A stretch of 6,763 bases of DNA from an uncultured Shinella sp. (lineage in GTDB: Bacteria > Pseudomonadota > Alphaproteobacteria > Rhizobiales > Rhizobiaceae). Made by a program: the position numbers and the translations under genes. Below the pieces are notes generated by a model, which saw only the letters and a program-made list of their open reading frames with translations, ran no database searches and was not told where the DNA came from. Within the stretch, counting starts at the first letter, position 1, and each line of letters begins with the position of its first letter. Below, in pieces: positions 1 to 6,070 of the stretch. The DNA is taken from positions 1-6,763 of the forward strand of contig CAMPIK010000126.1 in NCBI GenBank assembly GCA_946886325.1. Reading direction: 5' to 3'.

Positions 1-40
1 GAGTCGGTGGCCTGCACTGAGGCCCGCCGCCGCAAGGTGA
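1..40. other. unassigned left edge
   Basis: These bases lie downstream of the yffB-like stop codon. All three plus-strand frames run open from the window edge and close at nearby stops, so a plus-strand gene could end here, but the fragments are too short to recognise. I see no T-rich hairpin terminator. Confidence 0.3.
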
Positions 41-388
41 TCAGGCGAAGAGCGTCTCGTAGATGTCGGGCTTGAAGCCGGCCGTCAGCGCGCCGTCGCG
101 GTCGAGCACCGGGCGCTTGATCATCGACGGCTGCGCCAGCATCAGCGCAATCGCCTTTTTCGCGTCGAGGTCCTGCTTGTCGGCATCGGGCAGGGCGCGG
201 AAGGTCGTGCCGGCGCGGTTCAGCACCGTTTCCCAGCCGAGTGCATCGACGAAGCGCTGAAGGCTCGCCTTGTCGATGCCTTCGGCCTTGTAGTCATGGA
301 AGCGGTAGGCGATGTCCCTGGCATCGAGCCAGGTCCGCGCCTTCTTCATCGTGTCGCAGTTCTTGATGCCGTAGATGGTGACGGTCAC
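41..388 (-). CDS. yffB: ArsC/Spx-fold thiol protein, YffB type
   Basis: A 115-residue cytosolic protein with a thioredoxin-like fold of the ArsC/Spx superfamily. The N-terminus reads as a beta strand followed by GIKNCDTMKKA, with the single active-site-type cysteine at C11. Further on are LNRAGTTFR (57-64) and IKRPVL (90-95). This pattern and length match E. coli YffB closely. Family knowledge: YffB is a glutathione-dependent thiol reductase candidate and is not a proven arsenate reductase, so an arsenate resistance label would overreach. No ars operon genes are nearby. The start is GTG (386-388), chosen because a strong AAGGAG lies six bases upstream. It is the last gene of the minus-strand cluster, 50 bases after the YitT gene, with no clear promoter in the gap, so it is probably co-transcribed. 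Family assignment is firm; the physiological substrate is unknown. Confidence 0.93.
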   Translation of the reverse strand: MTVTIYGIKNCDTMKKARTWLDARDIAYRFHDYKAEGIDKASLQRFVDALGWETVLNRAGTTFRALPDADKQDLDAKKAIALMLAQPSMIKRPVLDRDGALTAGFKPDIYETLFA

Positions 389-394
389 GCGCCT

Positions 395-400
395 CTCCTT
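395..400 (-). promoter_or_regulatory. ribosome binding site of yffB-like gene
   Basis: AAGGAG on the minus strand lies six bases before the GTG codon at 386-388. It supports initiation at GTG in the absence of an ATG at this position. Confidence 0.7.
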
Positions 401-438
401 GCCTGATGGTCCGGCGTCTTCCTAAAGCGTGCGCATGC

Positions 439-1059
439 TCACGTCACCCCGACATATCGTCCCGGCCGGTGGTTGATCGCGAGCGTCATGTTGACGACCA
501 CGGCGGCCAGCACGGAAAGCGCGAGCCGGTCGGCCGGGATGACGAACCAGGCAACGGCGAGGATCGCGAAATCGACGCCGAGCTGGAAATAGCCGGCGCG
601 AAGCCCGGTGCGTTCCTGGAGATAGATGGCGAGGATATTGATGCCGCCAAGCCCGGTGCGATGACGAAAGAGGATCAGCAGCCCGCAGCCGTTGAGCGCC
701 CCGCCCATGATCGCCGCATAGAGCGGATCGAGATGGGCGAAGGTGACCCAGGAACCGGTGAGCATCGTGAAGAGCGAGACCAGCGAGACGGCGATGAAGG
801 TCCGGAGCGTGAACTGCCAGCCCATGCGCTTCAGCGCCAGCGCATAGAAGGGCAGGTTGACGAGCGAGAAAACCGTCCAGAAGCCGACGCCCGTCGCATA
901 TTGCAGCAGCAGCGCAATGCCTGCCGTGCTGCCGGCAAGCAGCACGGCCTTGGTGTAGATGACGACGCCCAGCGACACGAACAGCGTGCCGACGAGAAGG
1001 GCGATGGCGTCTTCGGCGATCGAATGCCGTTCGACCGGTTCGGCGGGTGCGGTGCTCAT
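439..1059 (-). CDS. YitT-family integral membrane protein
   Basis: A 206-residue, strongly hydrophobic protein with about six predicted membrane segments, near residues 17-38, 44-57, 61-77, 85-103, 110-131 and 158-195 (the last stretch may be two helices). Recognisable YitT (DUF161) features include the segment LLAGSTAGIALLLQY (40-54) and RHRTGLGGINILA (132-144), where a glycine-rich loop precedes a helix. Bacillus YitT proteins are about 280 residues long with a soluble C-terminal DUF2179 domain; this one stops after the membrane region, like the short proteobacterial forms. The function of the family is not established. Its ATG follows the aminotransferase stop codon by one base (TGA-G-ATG) and has only a weak Shine-Dalgarno, which suggests translational coupling. 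Coupling to an aminotransferase might hint at amino or keto acid transport, but that is inference only. Confidence 0.88.
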   Translation of the reverse strand: MSTAPAEPVERHSIAEDAIALLVGTLFVSLGVVIYTKAVLLAGSTAGIALLLQYATGVGFWTVFSLVNLPFYALALKRMGWQFTLRTFIAVSLVSLFTMLTGSWVTFAHLDPLYAAIMGGALNGCGLLILFRHRTGLGGINILAIYLQERTGLRAGYFQLGVDFAILAVAWFVIPADRLALSVLAAVVVNMTLAINHRPGRYVGVT

Positions 1060-1060
1060 C

Positions 1061-2230
1061 TCAGAGGCTCAGGAACTTTTCGATGACGTCGTCGACTTCG
1101 GCGCTCTTCAGCCCCGCAATATTGATGCGGCCGGAACCCGGCATGTAGATGCCGTGCTCGGCGCGAAGCCGCATCACGTCGGCCTCTTCAAGCGGCAGCA
1201 GCGAGAACATGCCTTCCTGCCCGGCGACCGCCGTCAGGACCTGCCAGCGGCGCGCAAGGCCCGTGGCCAGCCGCTCGCGGATCGAGACGATGCGGCCGCG
1301 CATGCTTTCCAGTTCGGCCATCCAGTCGGCCTTGAGCGCCTCATCCCCGAGGATCGTCGCAACGACGGCCGCGCCGTGATCCGGCGGCATGGAATAGCTG
1401 GTGCGGGCAAGCGCCGCGAGATTGCTGCGCACCGTCGTTGCGGACTCCGCCGACTGCGTGACCGCATAGATCGCGCCGGTCCGTTCGCGGTAGAGCCCGA
1501 ACGACTTGGAGCAGGAGACGGCGACGAGCGCTTCCGGAACGGTTGCGATCAGGTGGCGGAGACCCGCCGCGTCCGCGTCGAGGCCCTTTCCGTAGCCCTG
1601 ATAGGCAATATCGACGAGAGGCAGCAGGCCGCGCTTGGCAATTGCAGCCGCGGCGAGCGACCATTGTTCTGCAGTCAGTCCCGCCCCGGTCGGATTGTGG
1701 CAGCTCGCATGCAGCAGGACGGCGTCGCCGCGTTCAGCGCCTTCAAGCGCCTCCATCATCCGGTCGAAAAGCACCGCCTGCGACGGCACGTCGAAGAACG
1801 GGTAGCCGACGACCTCCAGCCCCGCCGCCTTGAAGATGCTGGCATGGTTCGGCCAGCTCGGCAGGCCGAGCCGGATGCGCCTTGTGCCCATGCGCGCCAT
1901 CAGGTCGGCCGCAAGCCGAAGCGCGCCGGACCCGCCCGGCGTCTGCAGCGCCGCCTTCGCCAGTCCCCGTCCGGCATCGCCGGCCGTCAGTGCCCAGAGA
2001 TGGTCGAGGAAAACCGGGTTGCCCTCGGGGCCGACATAGGCCTTCGTCGGCTGGCTTTCGACCAGTTGGCGTTCGGCGGCCTTCACCGCCCGGAAGATCG
2101 GCGTCGCGCCCTCCTCGTCGCGATAGACGCCGACGCCGAGATCGATCTTTTCCGCTCGCGCATCGGCCCGATAGAGCCCGATCAGGGCCAGAAGCGGATC
2201 GTCGGGCTGGCGGGTCAGGCTGTCGAACAT
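1061..2230 (-). CDS. aspartate/aromatic amino acid aminotransferase (class I, subgroup I-alpha)
   Basis: A 389-residue cytosolic PLP enzyme that transfers an amino group between aspartate or aromatic amino acids and a 2-oxo acid such as 2-oxoglutarate. Visible family marks, in order: LGVGVYRDEEG (31-41), W126 (cofactor stacking), HNPTG (178-182), D207 (pairs with the PLP ring nitrogen), Y210, and SKSFGLYRERTG (241-252) with Schiff-base lysine K242. R276 before YSMPP aligns with the side-chain carboxylate arginine of AspC, and R368 in GSGRIN with the alpha-carboxylate arginine. Length is typical for AspC/TyrB (about 396). An in-frame ATG at 2266 would add 12 residues, but AAGGA sits nine bases before the ATG at 2230 and the protein then begins MFDSL as usual for the family, so I chose 2230. 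It heads the cluster with the YitT gene. Symbols such as tyrB, tatA or aatA are possible; sequence alone does not settle aspartate versus aromatic preference. Confidence 0.93.
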   Translation of the reverse strand: MFDSLTRQPDDPLLALIGLYRADARAEKIDLGVGVYRDEEGATPIFRAVKAAERQLVESQPTKAYVGPEGNPVFLDHLWALTAGDAGRGLAKAALQTPGGSGALRLAADLMARMGTRRIRLGLPSWPNHASIFKAAGLEVVGYPFFDVPSQAVLFDRMMEALEGAERGDAVLLHASCHNPTGAGLTAEQWSLAAAAIAKRGLLPLVDIAYQGYGKGLDADAAGLRHLIATVPEALVAVSCSKSFGLYRERTGAIYAVTQSAESATTVRSNLAALARTSYSMPPDHGAAVVATILGDEALKADWMAELESMRGRIVSIRERLATGLARRWQVLTAVAGQEGMFSLLPLEEADVMRLRAEHGIYMPGSGRINIAGLKSAEVDDVIEKFLSL

Positions 2231-2239
2231 GAGCGGGGT

Positions 2240-2244
2240 TCCTT
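2240..2244 (-). promoter_or_regulatory. ribosome binding site deciding the aminotransferase start
   Basis: AAGGA on the minus strand, nine bases before the ATG at 2228-2230. It favours this start over the upstream in-frame ATG at 2264-2266. Confidence 0.6.
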
Positions 2245-2274
2245 GCGCAGGTGGTCGGGATGCCATCGTTTACG

Positions 2275-2314
2275 GGATTCCGGCGAAGAATTCGAGCGGG
2301 ATTTGCCGGAATCC
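2275..2314. repeat. inverted repeat with paired GANTC sites
   Basis: GGATTCCGGC (2275-2284) and GCCGGAATCC (2305-2314) are perfect 10-base inverted copies. The match continues inward for three more pairs, one of them G-T, giving a 13-base stem around a 14-base loop. Each arm holds one GANTC site (2276-2280 and 2309-2313), the target of the alphaproteobacterial CcrM methylase. It lies in the divergent spacer, 44 bases before the aminotransferase ATG, so it could be an operator or a 5' UTR hairpin. No T tract follows, so a terminator is unlikely. Confidence 0.6.
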
Positions 2315-2340
2315 GACCGCCTCGGCCGTCCAGTCGTCAA
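2311..2340 (-). promoter_or_regulatory. weak candidate promoter of aminotransferase cluster
   Basis: On the minus strand TTGACG (2335-2340) is a good -35 hexamer for a rhizobial sigma-70 promoter. Eighteen bases later is TCGGAT (2311-2316), a poor -10 matching only half of TATAAT. The -10 would overlap the outer arm of the inverted repeat. The -35 is convincing, the -10 is not. Confidence 0.25.
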
Positions 2341-2415
2341 GGCTTCGCGGCGCGTTGAACCATTGCCGCGGTTGCCCGTTTCGAAGAGACAAGGTTAGGA
2401 TGCGATGCGGCGGAA

Positions 2416-2424
2416 AAGGGAAGG
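2416..2424 (+). promoter_or_regulatory. ribosome binding site deciding the EEP gene's GTG start
   Basis: The purine run AAGGGAAGG lies just upstream of GTG at 2428-2430, with its first half about seven bases away. It favours GTG over the in-frame ATG at 2452. Confidence 0.5.
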
Positions 2425-2427
2425 CTC

Positions 2428-3303
2428 GTGGACCGGATATTGCGCGACAAGATGAATTCGGCCGCGATCCTGTCGGCGATCCGCAACCGTCGCGGACACC
2501 GTCCGCTCTCGGCAAACCGCGACGCCGGAGACACGGTCGTCGCCTCCTATAATGTGCATAAATGCGTCGGCACCGACCGGCGGTTCGACCCGGAACGCAC
2601 GGCGCGCGTCATCGCCGAGATCGATGCCGACGTGATTGCCATCCAGGAGGCGGACAAACGCTTCGGCGCGCGCTCGGGCCTGCTCGACCTGGCCTCGCTG
2701 GAGCGCGACTGCAATCTCGTGCCCGTGCCGATCACCGCGCTGTCGAGCACAGGCCATGGCTGGCATGGCAACATGCTGATGTTTCGCAAGGGCAAGGTGC
2801 AGAAGGTCCAGCAATTGAAGCTGCCGGGCGTCGAGCCGCGCGGCGCGCTCGTCGTCAATATCGATTTCAACGTCGGCCGGATGCGGGTCGTTGCCGCCCA
2901 TTTCGGATTGCTCAAGCGTTCGCGCCAGCTTCAGGCGAAGGCGATCCTCGCCTCGCTTGCCGATGACGAGGACATGCCGACGATCCTTGTCGGCGATCTC
3001 AACGAGTGGCGGGTCGGCCGGCGCTCGTCGCTTTCGCCGCTGGTGCCGACCTTCGATCCGGCCTCCGGCGCCGTGCCGAGCTTCCCGTCGCGTTTTCCCG
3101 TCTTCGCGCTCGACCGGGCGCTCGGCCATCCCCACGACCTCGTGACCTCCGTCGATGTGCACGACACGCCGCTGGCGCGCATCGCCTCCGACCACCTGCC
3201 GATCAAGGCGCATGTCGATCTGCATGCGATCTGGAACCGGGCCTATGCGGACGCGGACCCTGTCGCTGGCCCCGTCAAAGATAGGGCGAGCCCAGCCAGG
3301 TGA
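2428..3303 (+). CDS. endonuclease/exonuclease/phosphatase family protein, YbhP-like
   Basis: A 291-residue protein of the EEP fold (PF03372), metal-dependent enzymes that cleave phosphodiester or phosphoester bonds. All core motifs are visible: SYNVHKC with N42, IQEAD with metal-binding E74, HGNMLMF (113-119), AHFGL with H158, VGDLNEW with D190 and N192, LDRAL with D229, and ASDHLPIK with D255 and H256. The DRRF, SFPSRFPVFALDR and RQLQAKAIL segments resemble E. coli YbhP in particular, whose gene adjoins clsB. Here too the neighbour is a cardiolipin synthase gene, but converging. The true substrate (nucleic acid, phospholipid or inositol phosphate) cannot be read from the motifs. There is no signal peptide; the first 30 residues are basic. 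About 27 residues follow the last motif block, and the final codons overlap the synthase gene by 29 bases. A start at the ATG at 2452 is the alternative. Confidence 0.9.
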   Translation: MDRILRDKMNSAAILSAIRNRRGHRPLSANRDAGDTVVASYNVHKCVGTDRRFDPERTARVIAEIDADVIAIQEADKRFGARSGLLDLASLERDCNLVPVPITALSSTGHGWHGNMLMFRKGKVQKVQQLKLPGVEPRGALVVNIDFNVGRMRVVAAHFGLLKRSRQLQAKAILASLADDEDMPTILVGDLNEWRVGRRSSLSPLVPTFDPASGAVPSFPSRFPVFALDRALGHPHDLVTSVDVHDTPLARIASDHLPIKAHVDLHAIWNRAYADADPVAGPVKDRASPAR

Positions 3304-4735
3304 CCCTCTCGACCAGCCGTTGCAGGAACGGCCGTGCGCGCAGAGCCTCGAGCCGGACTTCAATGGCATTATCGAGCGCTAGAGATATGCGGGCCTCCAC
3401 GCCCGCCGCAAAGTCGTCGTCGATCACCTCGACATCTACCTCGAAATTCAGCCTTAGCGAGCGCGGATCGAGATTGGAAGACCCGACATAGGACCAGACG
3501 CCGTCGACGACCATGAGCTTGGAATGGTCGAACGGGCCGCGCGCCCGCCAGATGCGGCAGCCGTGCTTGAGCAACTGGTCGAACTGCGCCGTCATGGCAA
3601 GATCGACCAGTTTGAGATTGTTGGCCGAGGGCACGACGATGTCGATCGCCACGCCGCGCCGGGCGGCTGTCGCCAGCGCGCTGATCAGTTCCCGGTCCGG
3701 CAGGAAGTAGGGCGACATGATGCGGATACGCTCCTGGGCGACCGAGAAGGCGCCCATCAGCATGCGGTGGTTCGCCTCGAGGCTCCTGTCCGGTCCCGAT
3801 GGCACCAGGCGCGCGAATACCGGACCATCAGGTTCGGCCGACGGTCTTTGGATCGACCAGTTTTCGCCCGTGAGCTTCTTTCCGCCCGAAAAGCGCCAGT
3901 CCTCGTAGGCCGTCTGGAACAGGTCGCCGATGATCGGCCCGCGGACACGGAAATGAGTGTCGCGGGCGGACGGTGCTGCGCCCGGTGCCGAGGAAAAGGC
4001 AGCCCGGATGTTCATGCCGCCGGTAAAGGCCGTTTCGCCGTCCACGAGCAGGATCTTGCGGTGGGTCCTGAGATTGGCATAGGGCAGCCGGAGCCCCATG
4101 ATGATGTTGCCGTTGAAGGTCTGCGTCGTGACGCCGGCCTCGCGAAGCGCGCCGACGATGCTCGGCACGGAGTAACGCGCGCCGACCGCGTCGATCAGGA
4201 CCGAGACCTGGACGCCGCGCGCCGCCGCCCGGGAGAGCGCCGTCACGAACCGCTCGCCGACGGCATCCCGGTCGAAGATGTAGGTTTCGAGCAGGATGCT
4301 GCGCCCGGCGCCGTCGATTGCGGCAAGCATGGCCTTGTAGGCCTCGTCGCCCGTTTCGAGGATGGTGATGTCGTTGGCATTCGTCAGCCGGCAGCGGCTG
4401 ACGGCATTGCCGAGGCGCCACATCGCCGCCATGGCCTCGCCGAAACGCTCACGCACCGCGTCCTCGGTGCAGCAATAGGGACCAGACCCCTGCCACTCGG
4501 TCACCGCAATGCCGTCGCGCTGCAGATTGAGGCTCTTGCGCCGGATGCGGTTGATGCCGCCGATCGCATAGATCAAGGCTCCGGCGATCGGCGAAAGGAT
4601 GATGATGCCGACCCAGCCGATGGCGGCGCGCACTTCCTCCTTCGTCATCGCGGCGTGGATGGCGGCCGGCGTACCGAGCGCCAGCGACAGCGCAACGAGA
4701 ATATGGGGCCAGTAGTCCGACAGGGTCTGGAACAT
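3275..4735 (-). CDS. cls: cardiolipin synthase (phospholipase D superfamily)
   Basis: A 486-residue inner-membrane enzyme that condenses two phosphatidylglycerols into cardiolipin plus glycerol. Two N-terminal membrane segments (about 10-29 and 38-60) are followed by a basic stretch and two PLD domains. Each has a complete HKD motif: H225, K227 and D232 followed by TGGMNI, and H404, K406 and D411 followed by GSSNLD. Architecture and length match bacterial ClsA-type synthases (E. coli ClsA is 486), rather than the shorter ClsB, which lacks the membrane hairpin. The C-terminus, ending LGSPYL, resembles the usual hydrophobic Cls tail, so the gene is complete. The ATG has only a weak GAGAAG Shine-Dalgarno, but the first helix begins right after it, supporting this start. 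It sits 107 bases after the AstE-like gene in the same direction and overlaps the YbhP-like gene tail to tail. A PLD phosphatidyltransferase of other specificity is the main alternative. Confidence 0.93.
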   Translation of the reverse strand: MFQTLSDYWPHILVALSLALGTPAAIHAAMTKEEVRAAIGWVGIIILSPIAGALIYAIGGINRIRRKSLNLQRDGIAVTEWQGSGPYCCTEDAVRERFGEAMAAMWRLGNAVSRCRLTNANDITILETGDEAYKAMLAAIDGAGRSILLETYIFDRDAVGERFVTALSRAAARGVQVSVLIDAVGARYSVPSIVGALREAGVTTQTFNGNIIMGLRLPYANLRTHRKILLVDGETAFTGGMNIRAAFSSAPGAAPSARDTHFRVRGPIIGDLFQTAYEDWRFSGGKKLTGENWSIQRPSAEPDGPVFARLVPSGPDRSLEANHRMLMGAFSVAQERIRIMSPYFLPDRELISALATAARRGVAIDIVVPSANNLKLVDLAMTAQFDQLLKHGCRIWRARGPFDHSKLMVVDGVWSYVGSSNLDPRSLRLNFEVDVEVIDDDFAAGVEARISLALDNAIEVRLEALRARPFLQRLVERVTWLGSPYL

Positions 4736-4783
4736 GCTCTTCTCGCAACGGCCGACCCCGCAATTGAGGAGGGCATGGTTGAG

Positions 4784-4789
4784 ATATAG
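4784..4789 (-). promoter_or_regulatory. candidate -10 element of cls
   Basis: CTATAT on the minus strand equals the -10 consensus described for rhizobial housekeeping promoters, 43 bases before the cls ATG. No good -35 hexamer lies 16-19 bases upstream, so this is tentative. If real, cls has its own transcript apart from the AstE-like gene. Confidence 0.28.
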
Positions 4790-4794
4790 GGGCG

Positions 4795-4817
4795 GGGACG
4801 GCGAAAGCGCCAGTCCC
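4795..4817. other. small hairpin in the AstE-like/cls gap
   Basis: GGGAC-GGCG (4795-4803) pairs with CGCC-GTCCC (4808-4817), leaving a four-base AAAG loop and one bulged A at 4812. It lies 25 bases after the AstE-like stop. On that strand it is followed by C-rich sequence, not a T run, so it is not a standard intrinsic terminator; it may attenuate read-through or protect the 3' end. Confidence 0.35.
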
Positions 4818-4842
4818 TCCTTCCTTTCTCCGGCTTGCCCCG

Positions 4843-5898
4843 TCAGTCCTCCAGCGTGCCCGGCTTGCGGCCCGCGGTCGCCGGTTCGCTGCAGAGGATC
4901 TTCATCAGGTCGCCACCGCGGCGCACGAAGCGGTCAGAGGTCCGCGTCGCGATCAGCCCGGCGCGCCCGGCGCGGATTTCGAGCACACCGTCGGCATGGC
5001 CGGGCCGGGTGATGATCGTGGCAAGCCGATCGCCGGCCTCCACCCGTTCGCCGACGTCGCGGTCGAACAGGACCGTGCCTGCCTCGAGCGCGCGGATCAT
5101 GTCGATATGGTCGAGCGAGACGGCGGGGCCGGCAAAGGTCTCCAGCCGCACCGCATCCCGGACGACGCCGCGTGCGGCGAGAAAGCGCCAAAGCCCCTCG
5201 GCATCTGCCCGTGCCATCGCCGGAGACACATCCCGCGTGCCGCGCAGTTCAAGCGTCACCGCAAGCCGGCCCGGTACGGTCGTAAGCGTCTCGCCGCCCT
5301 GGCGCTTGAAGGCGTGGCCGACGGCTTCCTCGAAGGCCGTGCTTTCGCCGTCCGACAGAAAGACGGCCTGCATGTCGAGCGCGCTCGCAAGGTCCGCCGC
5401 CTCCGGCCAGAAGGCCGCATCGATATAGGCATATTGCACGGACTCGTCGTCGCAATGGAGATCGAGCACCAGATCGGCGCCGAGCGCCCTGTGCAGCAGC
5501 TCGCGTTTCAGCCGGTTGACGGCTGTCAACGGCATATCCTTGCCCAGCAGGTCGTCGCGTTCATCCAGCGCGATCAGCGGAAAGTCGCGGTTGAAATTGG
5601 TGCGCGAGCCGAGATCGAACCGGCCCTGCATCTCGCCGAAATGGACTTGCGACAGACCGATCGGATTTGCCTGCGGCACGACGGTGATATCACCGAGGAT
5701 CGCACCGTCCTCTTCCGCCTGTCTGAGGCGTGCGCAGAGAAAATGCAGAAGTGCGGTGCCCGGCAGTTCGCTGGCGTGAAGCGCTGCCTGGAGATAGACC
5801 GAGGGCGCGCCCGCGTCCGTCCCAGTGAAGCGGAACACCGGCACACGCCATTCGACCCCCGGCGTGTCGCCCGCGATGACGATCTCGGATATGTCCAT
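4843..5898 (-). CDS. succinylglutamate desuccinylase/aspartoacylase family zinc hydrolase
   Basis: A 351-residue protein of the AstE/AspA group (PF04952), related to M14 zinc carboxypeptidases, which hydrolyse N-acyl amino acids or similar amides. Zinc ligands are visible as H41 and E44 in LHASELPG, and H148 in LDLHCDDES. NPIG (78-81) and RTNFNRDFP (99-107) form the substrate-carboxylate region, and E217 in VTLELRG is the likely catalytic base. Residues about 255-335 form a beta-rich C-terminal domain with a biotinyl/lipoyl-like GTVLFDRDVGERVEAGD stretch, common in this subfamily. The start is well supported: GGGAAGG lies seven bases before the ATG. None of the arginine succinyltransferase pathway genes or ectoine-degradation (doe) genes is present nearby, so neither AstE nor DoeB can be claimed. 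It is divergent from the alkyltransferase gene and upstream of cls in the same direction. The family is firm; the substrate is unknown. Confidence 0.88.
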   Translation of the reverse strand: MDISEIVIAGDTPGVEWRVPVFRFTGTDAGAPSVYLQAALHASELPGTALLHFLCARLRQAEEDGAILGDITVVPQANPIGLSQVHFGEMQGRFDLGSRTNFNRDFPLIALDERDDLLGKDMPLTAVNRLKRELLHRALGADLVLDLHCDDESVQYAYIDAAFWPEAADLASALDMQAVFLSDGESTAFEEAVGHAFKRQGGETLTTVPGRLAVTLELRGTRDVSPAMARADAEGLWRFLAARGVVRDAVRLETFAGPAVSLDHIDMIRALEAGTVLFDRDVGERVEAGDRLATIITRPGHADGVLEIRAGRAGLIATRTSDRFVRRGGDLMKILCSEPATAGRKPGTLED

Positions 5899-5905
5899 TG
5901 ATCAG

Positions 5906-5912
5906 CCTTCCC
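5906..5912 (-). promoter_or_regulatory. ribosome binding site of AstE-like gene
   Basis: GGGAAGG on the minus strand lies seven bases before the ATG at 5896-5898, a strong site that fixes the start. Confidence 0.6.
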
Positions 5913-5929
5913 ATTTGATATTGCGGGGT

Positions 5930-5958
5930 TTTATGCGGGCTCGCGACGAGAGGTGCAA
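5930..5958 (-). promoter_or_regulatory. candidate sigma-70 promoter of AstE-like gene
   Basis: On the minus strand TTGCAC (5953-5958) and CATAAA (5930-5935) are separated by exactly 17 bases, each matching four of six consensus positions. Transcription would begin about 25 bases before the ATG. The spacer contains a short CTCG/CGAG inverted repeat (5940-5950). Confidence 0.42.
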
Positions 5959-5995
5959 GCCGCGATTTTGGGTGGAGTATTGCCGTTTCGGGTGG

Positions 5996-6009
5996 CGCGT
6001 CCGGACGCG
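5996..6009. repeat. perfect 14-base palindrome, possible operator
   Basis: CGCGTCCGGACGCG reads the same on both strands. It lies in the divergent spacer, ending five bases before the candidate -35 of the alkyltransferase gene and about 37 bases upstream of the candidate -35 of the AstE-like gene. The position suits a dimeric regulator, but in GC-rich DNA chance is not excluded. Confidence 0.4.
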
Positions 6010-6014
6010 ATCGG

Positions 6015-6043
6015 TTGAAAATCCGGCGCCGCGCATCGATATT
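6015..6043 (+). promoter_or_regulatory. candidate sigma-70 promoter of ogt
   Basis: TTGAAA (6015-6020) and GATATT (6038-6043) are separated by 17 bases. The overlapping CGATAT at 6037 matches five of six positions of the rhizobial CTATAT -10. The predicted start of transcription near 6050 precedes the Shine-Dalgarno and ATG at 6071. Confidence 0.42.
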
Positions 6044-6058
6044 GAGCATGACCGGCAT

Positions 6059-6064
6059 GGGAGA
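6059..6064 (+). promoter_or_regulatory. ribosome binding site deciding the ogt start
   Basis: GGGAGA lies six bases before the ATG at 6071-6073. The reading frame stays open upstream to 5825, inside the antisense AstE-like gene, so this site is what marks the real start. Confidence 0.6.
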
Positions 6065-6070
6065 ACGCCG

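Noticed and set aside
406..1086. A 226-codon plus-strand open frame opposite the YitT gene
   Set aside because: Extremely rich in charged residues, the usual complement of a hydrophobic membrane-protein gene.
2231..2266. A 12-residue longer aminotransferase starting at 2266
   Set aside because: AAGGA is placed for the ATG at 2230, and family members begin close to the MFDSL sequence.
959..2398. A 479-codon plus-strand open frame antisense to the aminotransferase and YitT genes
   Set aside because: Its translation is rich in R, D, A and G with no recognisable domain. It runs opposite a gene with complete PLP-enzyme motifs, as expected of open antisense frames in GC-rich DNA.
2372..2401. TTGCCC and TAGGAT as a promoter for the EEP gene
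   Set aside because: Both hexamers match the consensus poorly and the spacing is 18 bases; too weak to list as a feature.
2395..3369. A 324-codon minus-strand open frame antisense to the EEP gene
   Set aside because: Repetitive R, D, H and G composition with no domain; the plus strand carries every EEP motif.
3524..4789. A 421-codon plus-strand open frame antisense to cls
   Set aside because: Low-complexity, charged translation without motifs; the opposite strand encodes a complete Cls with both HKD motifs.
4996..5901. A 301-codon plus-strand open frame antisense to the AstE-like gene
   Set aside because: Shadow of a gene with intact zinc ligands and a good Shine-Dalgarno; its own translation shows no family resemblance.
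5825..6070. Upstream extension of the alkyltransferase reading frame
   Set aside because: It would add 82 residues unlike any alkyltransferase and overlap the AstE-like coding region; the GGGAGA site marks 6071 instead.
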